From: Reyranella sp.
GTDB taxonomy: Bacteria > Pseudomonadota > Alphaproteobacteria > Reyranellales > Reyranellaceae
NCBI GenBank assembly: GCA_021732285.1
Contig: JAKFVH010000013.1
Coordinates: forward strand, 1-56,711
Length of the DNA stretch: 56,711 bases
Direction of reading: 5' to 3'
The translations under genes were made by a program, and so were the position numbers. This document shows positions 51,156 through 56,711 of the stretch, in pieces. The notes under the pieces are model-generated. The model was not told the origin of the DNA, ran no database searches, and saw nothing but the letters and a program-made list of their open reading frames with translations. How positions within the stretch are numbered: the stretch's first letter is position 1; the number at the start of each line of letters is the position of its first letter.

Positions 51156-51968
51156 ATGGAAATCGATACCGGCACAACCGAACTTTTGTGTTCCGTCCGT
51201 GACGGCGTGGCGCTGATCACGCTGAACCGGCCGGAGGCGCGCAACGCCATGTCGGACAAGCTGACCCCCGCCCTGCGTAGCCAGATCCGCGAGCGCGGCG
51301 AGGACGTGGACGTCGGCGCCATCCTGATCACCGGCGCCGGCACCGCCTTCTGCAGCGGCGGCGACGTCAAGGGCATGGGCGGACGCGGGGCCCGCGGCCA
51401 GATGACGTTCGAGGAGCGGCTCGGCGACCTGCGCCGGCGGCAGGCGGCGCTGACCGGTGCGCTGGTGGCCGTGCGCAAACCCACCATCGCGGCGCTGCCG
51501 GGTGCCGCGGCCGGCGCGGGCCTCGCCATCGCCCTCGCCTGCGATATCCGCATGGCCGCCAAGTCGGCCTTCGTCAGCACGGGCTACGCCAAGGTCGGCC
51601 TGTCGGGCGACTACGGCATCGCCTGGCTTTTGACCCGCGCCATCGGCTCGGCGCGGGCGCGCGAGCTGATGTTCACGGCGGAGCGCGTCGATGCCGAGCG
51701 CTGCGAGCGCATCGGCCTGGTGAACCGCGTCGTGCCGGACGACAAGCTGCAGGCTGAGGCCTTCGAGTTCGCCAAGTCGCTGGCCAACGGACCGCGCGTG
51801 GCGCTGCGCAACATGAAGGACAATCTCGACGACGCGCTGCACATCGACTACCCGACGGCGCTCCATCGCGAGGCCGAGCGCCTGGTCCAGGCCTCGCGCA
51901 CCGAGGATCACAAGGAGGCGGTGCGGGCGTTCGTGGAGAAGAGGAAGCCGGTGTTCGCAGGCCGGTGA
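51156..51968 (+). CDS. Enoyl-CoA hydratase/isomerase family protein
   Basis: A 270-aa crotonase. ALITLNRPEARNAMSDKLT, GTAFCSGGDVKGMGG and ALPGAAAGAGLAIALACDIRMAAKSA show the CoA and oxyanion sites. KVGLSGDYGIAWLLTRAIGSARARELMF carries the Asp/Gly variant found in isomerase-type members. The ATG at 51156 was chosen because GGAGG lies five bases upstream; another ATG is 12 bases earlier. It is divergent from the epoxide hydrolases. Confidence 0.9.
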   Translation: MEIDTGTTELLCSVRDGVALITLNRPEARNAMSDKLTPALRSQIRERGEDVDVGAILITGAGTAFCSGGDVKGMGGRGARGQMTFEERLGDLRRRQAALTGALVAVRKPTIAALPGAAAGAGLAIALACDIRMAAKSAFVSTGYAKVGLSGDYGIAWLLTRAIGSARARELMFTAERVDAERCERIGLVNRVVPDDKLQAEAFEFAKSLANGPRVALRNMKDNLDDALHIDYPTALHREAERLVQASRTEDHKEAVRAFVEKRKPVFAGR

Positions 51969-52007
51969 CTTCGAGGGCGAGGCGACTCGCATTGAAGGGC
52001 AATCACC

Positions 52008-53603
52008 ATGGCTGATGTCTTGGTCGTAGGGGCAGGACCGGTCGGTCTCACCATGGCGGGCGAACTCGCGCGGCACGGCGTGCGCTGCCGCATCGTCGAT
52101 CGCCTTGCCGGCCCGCTGCCCTACTGCCGTGCGATCGGCGTCACCCCGCGCACCCTCGAAGTCTGGGACGACATGGGCATTGCCCGGGAAATGATCGATG
52201 CCGGCCTCTGGATCGATGGCATGCGGTCCATGATCCAGGGCCATCCGTCCAATGACATGCATCTCGATCTCTCCGACCTGCCCTATTCGGAGCTGGGTTT
52301 GCCGCAATACGAGACCGAACGGCTGCTGACCCGTCATCTCGTCCGTTTCGGGATCTCGGTGGAGCGTGGCGCGGCGGTTCAGGCGCTGGAGCAGGATGCG
52401 AACGGCGTGAGCGTGCGCCTCGAGAAGAATGGCGCCACCGAACAGGCCAGGTTCCGCTATGTCGTGGGCTGCGATGGTGCGCACAGTACCGTGCGCCACG
52501 CGGTGGGAATCGGCTTCGAGGGCGAAGCCTTTCCGATGACGTTCATGCTGGGCGACGTGCATATCGACTGGGACCTGCGCCGCGGCATGGCGCTGCGGGC
52601 GCTGCGGCTGGTCGAGGATGGCCCGCCCGCCATGTTCATCGCCATCCCGCTGCCGGAGGCCGGCCGCTACCGGGTCTCCATGCTGGCGCCGATGGACTTG
52701 GCCGCCAGCGGCACCAGTGACCACGGAATCCAATCGGAAGCGCGCGGTCCCGAGCTCGCCGACCTCCAGGCGATCGCCGACGATCTCGTGGCCCCAAGGC
52801 CCCATCTCTCGGACTTGAGATGGTCCTCGCTGTTTCGCATCAGCATGCGCCTCGCGGCAGCCTATCGTCGCGGCCGCGTCTTCATCGCCGGCGATGCCGC
52901 TCACATCCACCCGCCGACCGGCGGCCAGGGCATGAACACCGGCATCCAGGACGCCTACAACCTCGCCTGGAAGCTGAAGCTGGTGCTGGACGGCACGGCA
53001 TCCGCGCACCTGCTCGACAGCTACGAAGCAGAGCGGCGTCCGGTCGGTGCGGAGGTCGTGGCCCGCACGCGCGCGGCGAGCGAAGGTTACGGCCGCGAGA
53101 AGGGCCATGCGCCGGACCGGCTGGTCGATACGCAGCTCCTGGTGTCCTATCGAGGGACCGGCTGGGTGCGCGACGATGGCGCCGGCGATGCCGCCAGCCC
53201 AAAGGCCGGCGACCGCGCCCCGGACGCCACGGGCTTGCGCCGTTACGGCGTTGGCTTCCCGGTGCGGCTGTTCGATATCCTGCGCGGCACCGAGCACGTG
53301 CTTGTCGTTCACCTTGCCGGAGGCGACGCCAGCGATCTCTCCGGCTTCGCGCGCCAGCTGCGTGCCGAGAGCCCGCTGCCGCTGAGAATCGTCGGAATCA
53401 GCGCCCATGACGTCGCCGAACAACCAGGCATCGCGCTCTACCGCGATACAGAGCGGTCGTTCGAAAACGCCTTCGGTGCCCCGGAAGCGGCGTTCCTGGT
53501 GCGCCCGGACGGATACATCGGTTGGCGTGGCCCGTCGTATCGCGATCCTGGCCTCGGGGCACACATCGGACGGCTGCTCGGCGGGAAGGGAGACGGCGGG
53601 TGA
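52008..53603 (+). CDS. FAD-dependent aromatic-type monooxygenase
   Basis: A 531-aa group A flavin hydroxylase. VVGAGPVGLTMAGELARHG binds ADP of FAD, GCDGAHSTVRHAVG is the DG motif and GDAAHIHPPTGGQGMNTGIQDAYNL the second FAD motif. The C-terminal thioredoxin-like domain (from about 420) ends YIGWRGPSY, as in phenol/TetX-like hydroxylases. The ribosome site is GAAGGG. It follows the crotonase by 39 bases and may belong to an aromatic ring-opening route with the hydrolases and crotonase. Confidence 0.9.
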   Translation: MADVLVVGAGPVGLTMAGELARHGVRCRIVDRLAGPLPYCRAIGVTPRTLEVWDDMGIAREMIDAGLWIDGMRSMIQGHPSNDMHLDLSDLPYSELGLPQYETERLLTRHLVRFGISVERGAAVQALEQDANGVSVRLEKNGATEQARFRYVVGCDGAHSTVRHAVGIGFEGEAFPMTFMLGDVHIDWDLRRGMALRALRLVEDGPPAMFIAIPLPEAGRYRVSMLAPMDLAASGTSDHGIQSEARGPELADLQAIADDLVAPRPHLSDLRWSSLFRISMRLAAAYRRGRVFIAGDAAHIHPPTGGQGMNTGIQDAYNLAWKLKLVLDGTASAHLLDSYEAERRPVGAEVVARTRAASEGYGREKGHAPDRLVDTQLLVSYRGTGWVRDDGAGDAASPKAGDRAPDATGLRRYGVGFPVRLFDILRGTEHVLVVHLAGGDASDLSGFARQLRAESPLPLRIVGISAHDVAEQPGIALYRDTERSFENAFGAPEAAFLVRPDGYIGWRGPSYRDPGLGAHIGRLLGGKGDGG

Positions 53604-53609
53604 CGAACT

Positions 53610-53664
53610 ACCATCGCCAGATCGGGGATGCCGATGACTTTGAAAGGCTGCATCTGGCGATGGT
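53610..53664. terminator. 13-bp perfect inverted repeat after the monooxygenase gene
   Basis: ACCATCGCCAGAT (53610-53622) and ATCTGGCGATGGT (53652-53664) are exact complements around a 29-base loop, starting 6 bases past the monooxygenase stop. The long loop and lack of a U tract make a simple terminator uncertain; a regulator-binding or mRNA-end structure is also possible. A 41-codon frame across it (GTG at 53600) is probably not a gene. Confidence 0.45.
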
Positions 53665-53736
53665 GCGGCACCGCTTTGATTGGCGCCTCATCCCATCCAG
53701 CGCCGAGTGTGCCTACAGGCAGTAGTTCCGCGAACT

Positions 53737-54270
53737 CTAGATGCAGATCGTCGGCGGGCAGTGTGCTGCCCGTACGACCTTCATGTCCGGCGCCAAGCGC
53801 CCCTGACCGCTGCTGTTGTCTAACACCGCGCTGGTCATGAAATAGGTGGTACTACCGGCGTAGTCCGCCGAAAGGCCGACGAGGGTCCCACCGGCCACGT
53901 CCACCACACTCGGCCTCATCTCCTCGCCCCAGCCGACCTTTTGATTATAGATCATCCAGGAAAACGAATACTGTCCGGGCGCGACATCGAAAACCATGGC
54001 TTCCTTCGAGTTCACGGTGCCGATCTTGACGTTGTTGACGTAAATGTCGGCTGGCAAGCCATGGTACCTCTGGAGCTTGGTCCCGCCAGTGAAGATCGGA
54101 CCGCGCCCCGTAAGGACGAACACCCGGGCGCGGTCTGCCGGCGGTGCCTGCAGAGTCATGGCCGCCTGAGTGACCTCCGCTGAAGCCAGCACAGGTGGCG
54201 GTCCGGAGTAGCACGCCAGCAAGGCAGTGCATGCCAGCACAGTAAAGATCAACGGCAGGCTTCTCGTCAT
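53737..54270 (-). CDS. DUF2846-like lipoprotein
   Basis: A 177-aa predicted outer-membrane or periplasmic lipoprotein. The signal MTRSLPLIFTVLACTALLAC ends in the lipobox LLAC, so the mature protein would be lipidated on Cys20. The domain ARVFVLTGRG, ADIYVNNVKIGTVNSKEAMVFDVAPGQYSFSW follows the DUF2846 pattern, a beta-rich fold with unknown function. The ATG was chosen for GGAG and the signal peptide. Composition is a little lower in G+C than the neighbours. Confidence 0.78.
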   Translation of the reverse strand: MTRSLPLIFTVLACTALLACYSGPPPVLASAEVTQAAMTLQAPPADRARVFVLTGRGPIFTGGTKLQRYHGLPADIYVNNVKIGTVNSKEAMVFDVAPGQYSFSWMIYNQKVGWGEEMRPSVVDVAGGTLVGLSADYAGSTTYFMTSAVLDNSSGQGRLAPDMKVVRAAHCPPTICI

Positions 54271-54310
54271 TCTTTGCTCCAAAAACGCTGGAACGTGTCC
54301 ATCAAGCCTA

Positions 54311-55300
54311 TCAGATCCTGATCGCCATCTTGCCCTTGTTGCGTCCCTCGAACAGGCCAATCAGCGCCTGGGGCGCCTTGTCGAGGCCGTCGACGATATC
54401 GACGATGGCCTTGATCTTCCCTTCCTCGACCCAGCGCGCGAGTTTCGCCTCGGCCTCGGCACGCTGGTCAAAGAAATCCATGACGACGAAGCCTTCCAGG
54501 CGCAGCCGCTTGGTGACGACCAGGCCGGGCACCGCCACGGGACCGGGCGCGGGCTTCTCGACGTCGTATTGCGAGACGTTGCCGCAGCAGACGATGCGGC
54601 CGCGCAGGTTCATCAGCGACAGCGCCGCGTCGAGCACCGGCCCGCCGGTATTGTCGAAATAGACGTCGATGCCGTTGGGGCAGACCGCTTTTAGCGCGCG
54701 GTAGACGCCACCCGCCTTGTAGTCGACCGCGGCGTCGAAGCCGAGATCGCGCACCAGCCAGTCACACTTGTCCTGGCCGCCCGCCGTGCCGATGACTCGG
54801 CAGCCAGCGAGCTTGGCGATCTGGCCGGCCATCGTCCCGACCGCGCCGGCGGCCGCCGACACCAGCACCGTGTCGCCCGGCTTGGGCTGCCCGATATTCA
54901 GCAGGCCGAAATAGGCGGTGAGGCCGGTGATGCTGAGCGGGCCGATCAACAGCTCGAACGGCGCCTTGATCGTGCGCTTGGTGAGCCGTCGTGCCGGCAT
55001 CGCCGCATAGTCCTGCCAGCCCCAGTCGCCCTCGACGATGTCGCCGGCCTTCAGCCCGCCGCTCTTGGACTCCACCACCTCGCCGATGGCGAAACCGCTC
55101 ATGACCTGGCCCGGCTCCAGCGCATCGCGATAGGTCTTGCCCATCATCCAGGCGCGGTTGGCGGGATCGAGCGACAGCATGCGCGTGCGCACCAGCGCCT
55201 CGCCCTCGCGCGGCGCAGGGATCGCCGTCTCCGTCCACTGGAAGGTGTCGGGCGCGATCTTGCCTTGGGGCTGCTTGGCGTAGAGCCACTGGCGGTTCAT
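54311..55300 (-). CDS. NADP-dependent oxidoreductase, MDR superfamily (CurA/LTB4-dehydrogenase type)
   Basis: A 329-aa zinc-independent reductase. RMLSLDPANRAWMM and VLVSAAAGAVGTMAGQIAKLAGCRVIGTAGG are the substrate and NADPH loops, and VYFDNTGGPVLDAALSLMNLRGRIVCCGNVSQYD is the most typical segment. FVVMDFFDQRAEA and the final GLFEGRNKGKMAIRI agree with the family. It reduces the double bond of enones and 2-alkenals. The ATG follows GAGGAAG. Confidence 0.9.
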   Translation of the reverse strand: MNRQWLYAKQPQGKIAPDTFQWTETAIPAPREGEALVRTRMLSLDPANRAWMMGKTYRDALEPGQVMSGFAIGEVVESKSGGLKAGDIVEGDWGWQDYAAMPARRLTKRTIKAPFELLIGPLSITGLTAYFGLLNIGQPKPGDTVLVSAAAGAVGTMAGQIAKLAGCRVIGTAGGQDKCDWLVRDLGFDAAVDYKAGGVYRALKAVCPNGIDVYFDNTGGPVLDAALSLMNLRGRIVCCGNVSQYDVEKPAPGPVAVPGLVVTKRLRLEGFVVMDFFDQRAEAEAKLARWVEEGKIKAIVDIVDGLDKAPQALIGLFEGRNKGKMAIRI

Positions 55301-55327
55301 GGATTCTTCCTCATAGCTTCAAGGGAA

Positions 55328-55433
55328 CCTCATGCTGAGGAGCCACGCGAAGCGTGGCGTCTCGAAGCATGGGCTGCAACACCTGTGTTGCCACCCTTCG
55401 AGACGCGCCCTACGGGCGCTCCTCAGGGTGAGG
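55328..55433. repeat. Intergenic inverted repeat, family C
   Basis: A 106-base imperfect palindrome between the reductase and crotonase genes. The ends CCTCATGCTGAGGAGC and GCTCCTCAGGGTGAGG are roughly complementary, with inner arms GCGTCTCGAAGCATGGG and CCCTTCGAGACGC and a hairpin CACGCGAAGCGTGG. This is the general layout of a repeat common in GC-rich alphaproteobacteria. Only one copy is in this window. Confidence 0.7.
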
Positions 55434-55436
55434 TCT

Positions 55437-56240
55437 TTAGTCCTTGTAGTTGGCGGCGCGCTTCTGCAGGTTCGACATGATCGCCTCGAGCTGGTTGGGC
55501 GAGCCGATCAGCTTCTGCTGCTCGACCGACTCGGCCATCAGCCCGGTCGCGGCATCGACGGCGACGGCATCGTTCAAGATGCGCTTGGCCGCGCGAACGG
55601 CGTCCGGGCTCTTGTTGGCGATCTCCTTCGCCGTCTCGAGTGCGGCCGCACGCGGATCCTCGACGATCTTCGTCACGAAGCCGAGCTGCTGGGCCTCGGT
55701 GCCGCCAAAAATGCGGCCGGTGTAGGTGAGCTCGCGCACCACGTCCTCGCGCGCGAGATGGCGCATGAGCTGCGTGCCGGCGAGGTCGGGCACCAGGCCC
55801 CACTTGATCTCCATCACCGAGAAGCGCGTGTCGGCGGTGGCGTAGCGCATGTCGGCCCCCAGCATGATCTGGAAGCCGCCGCCGAAGGCCACGCCATGGA
55901 CCGCGGCAATCACCGGCACCGGCAGGGTGCGCCACTGCCAGGCGCATTGTTGCGGGCGGTTGGCGATCCCGTGGGTGCGCTTGGTGAGATCGCGCACACC
56001 GGGCACGGCGTCGCCGTCCTGTTTCATGGCGGCGAAGCTTCCCATGTCGAGGCCGGCGCAGAAGGCCTTGCCCTCGCCCGACAGGACGACGGCGCGCAGG
56101 CCCTTCATCTTCGCGAGTTGGTCACCCGCTTCGATGATGCCCTCGAACATCGCGGGATCGAGGGCGTTCATCTTGTCGGCGCGGATCAGGCGCACATCGG
56201 CGACGCCGCCTGAAAAGTCGATCGAGACGCGGTCCTTCAT
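55437..56240 (-). CDS. Enoyl-CoA hydratase/isomerase family protein
   Basis: A 267-aa crotonase. RADKMNALDPAMFEGI, LSGEGKAFCAGLDMGSFAAMK and AVHGVAFGGGFQIMLGADMRYATADTRFSVMEIKWGLVPDLAGTQLM carry the CoA, oxyanion and acidic active-site parts; SVMEIKWGLVPD resembles isomerase-type members such as dienoyl-CoA isomerases. Its ATG overlaps the upstream small gene's stop (ATGA), so three minus-strand genes from the window edge form one operon. Confidence 0.9.
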   Translation of the reverse strand: MKDRVSIDFSGGVADVRLIRADKMNALDPAMFEGIIEAGDQLAKMKGLRAVVLSGEGKAFCAGLDMGSFAAMKQDGDAVPGVRDLTKRTHGIANRPQQCAWQWRTLPVPVIAAVHGVAFGGGFQIMLGADMRYATADTRFSVMEIKWGLVPDLAGTQLMRHLAREDVVRELTYTGRIFGGTEAQQLGFVTKIVEDPRAAALETAKEIANKSPDAVRAAKRILNDAVAVDAATGLMAESVEQQKLIGSPNQLEAIMSNLQKRAANYKD

Positions 56241-56449
56241 TTGTCCTTCTCCGATTTCAGCCATTCGCGCAGTCGGCGTCTTACTTCTTCCGGCGGCAGG
56301 CGCTCCGGCGGCTTCAGGCTGCCGTCACCTTGCCCCTGAGGTTTATGGGGCCACATCAGCACGGCAATGCCGCGCTGCACGTCGGCATAGCTGCAGTCGT
56401 CGGGCAGCCGGTCGAGCAGCGCCCTCACCTCGGCTTTCACGTCCACCAT
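56237..56449 (-). CDS. Small acidic/basic protein (70 aa), unknown function
   Basis: A 70-aa protein starting MVDVKAEVRALLDRLPDDCSYADVQRGIAVL, a helix pattern seen in small addiction-module and regulatory proteins, and ending in a charged tail PPEEVRRRLREWLKSEKDK. No clear family. The start overlaps the TauE/SafE-like gene end by 13 bases and the stop overlaps the crotonase ATG, so translation is coupled on both sides. Confidence 0.6.
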   Translation of the reverse strand: MVDVKAEVRALLDRLPDDCSYADVQRGIAVLMWPHKPQGQGDGSLKPPERLPPEEVRRRLREWLKSEKDK

Positions 56450-56711
56450 CGCGTCACCATCAGCCAGATGCCCTGCGAAAGATAGACCACGCCGATGGCC
56501 AGGATCACCCGGCGCGTCCAGTGATAGAACTGCCTGTCGGACATACGGTCGAGGAAACTGCGCGACAAGGTGGTTCCCAGCACGGCGAAGCAGGCGGCAT
56601 AGGCCATGACCAGCCACTGCTCGAGGTCGCGGCCGGCCGGGTTGGCGATCAGGACGCCGAAATAGGCGACCTTGGTGAGATGGCCCAGCACCTGGGCCGC
56701 CGCCTTGGTGG
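56437..56711 (-). CDS. Sulfite exporter TauE/SafE-like permease, C-terminal part (cut by window edge)
   Basis: The reading frame enters from beyond the window end, so only the last 91 or so residues are seen. KAAAQVLGHLTKVAYFG is a pattern I associate with TauE/SafE permeases, followed by two membrane segments, EQWLVMAYAACFAVLGTTLS and VILAIGVVYLSQGIWLMV, separated by the basic loop DRMSDRQFYHWTRR. The internal GTG at 56691 is probably not the true start. The family exports sulfoacetate, sulfite or similar anions. Confidence 0.7.
   Translation of the reverse strand, partial: TKAAAQVLGHLTKVAYFGVLIANPAGRDLEQWLVMAYAACFAVLGTTLSRSFLDRMSDRQFYHWTRRVILAIGVVYLSQGIWLMVTRWWT

Noticed and set aside
53600-53725. 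41-codon frame with GTG overlapping the monooxygenase stop
   Set aside because: It runs through a 13-base inverted repeat, has no family pattern, and its overlap may be chance.

Overview
This is a GC-rich window (sampled coding lines near 70% G+C) that looks chromosomal. It is packed with short operons, ATGA/GTGA start-stop overlaps and strong Shine-Dalgarno sites. The gene set (Bug-type tripartite transporters, dipeptide-type ABC importers, amidases, RraA-like proteins, many SDRs, crotonases and acyl-CoA dehydrogenases, a fused long-chain-type acyl-CoA carboxylase) and the dispersed intergenic palindromes suggest a metabolically versatile soil or water alphaproteobacterium, possibly of the Rhodospirillales/Hyphomicrobiales type. 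The genus cannot be fixed from sequence alone. I see no tRNA, rRNA, CRISPR array, integrase or intact insertion sequence.

Layout. 0.1-6.5 kb: a small protein, a secreted HtrA-like protease with calcium-loop repeats, then a 2-hydroxyacid dehydrogenase divergent from a sugar-acid dehydratase / EPSP-synthase-like / RraA operon. 6.5-8.4 kb: an AT-richer two-gene insert (AAA ATPase + DUF4276) that looks like a defence cassette. 8.5-18.1 kb: a ureide nitrogen locus. A minus-strand operon encodes a binding protein, two permeases, two ATPases, AtzG, AtzE and AtzH, and AtzF (allophanate hydrolase) is divergent. The gap between them carries a near-ideal sigma-54 promoter. Together AtzEG, AtzH and AtzF would take 1-carboxybiuret through 1,3-dicarboxyurea and allophanate to ammonia and CO2, but no AtzD or biuret hydrolase is present. 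18.1-24.3 kb: an SDR, a regulator with two winged-helix units and a direct-repeat operator, an FMN hydroxyacid oxidase divergent from a TauD-type dioxygenase, and an orphan binding protein. 24.5-35.6 kb: a single-chain BC-BCCP-CT carboxylase, a flavodoxin-like protein, an SDR, TctBAC, an acyl-CoA dehydrogenase pair, a DOPA-dioxygenase-like protein and a CinA-domain protein. 35.6-37.3 kb: a second AT-rich insert with a small protein and a degenerate ImmA/IrrE-like protein, followed by a fragment resembling the end of cinA. 37.7-48.2 kb: DUF423, SDR, crotonase, hydroxyacyl-CoA dehydrogenase, RhlE helicase, D-aminoacylase-type amidohydrolase, luciferase-like monooxygenase, EamA transporter, SDR, GFA protein and a degenerate RraA. 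48.6-56.7 kb: a secreted small protein, tandem epoxide-hydrolase paralogues, crotonases, an FAD monooxygenase, a lipoprotein, a CurA-type reductase and a truncated TauE/SafE permease.

The strongest leads are the sigma-54-controlled atzGEH/atzF ureide locus without atzD, the split ATPase/DUF4276 cassette, the degenerate ImmA island beside the cinA end, the double winged-helix regulator with matched direct repeats, and an apparent excess of CTAAAA/TTTTAG hexamers that uses rare leucine codons. Starts were chosen from ribosome binding sites, overlaps and family length; functions are inferred from motifs read by eye.
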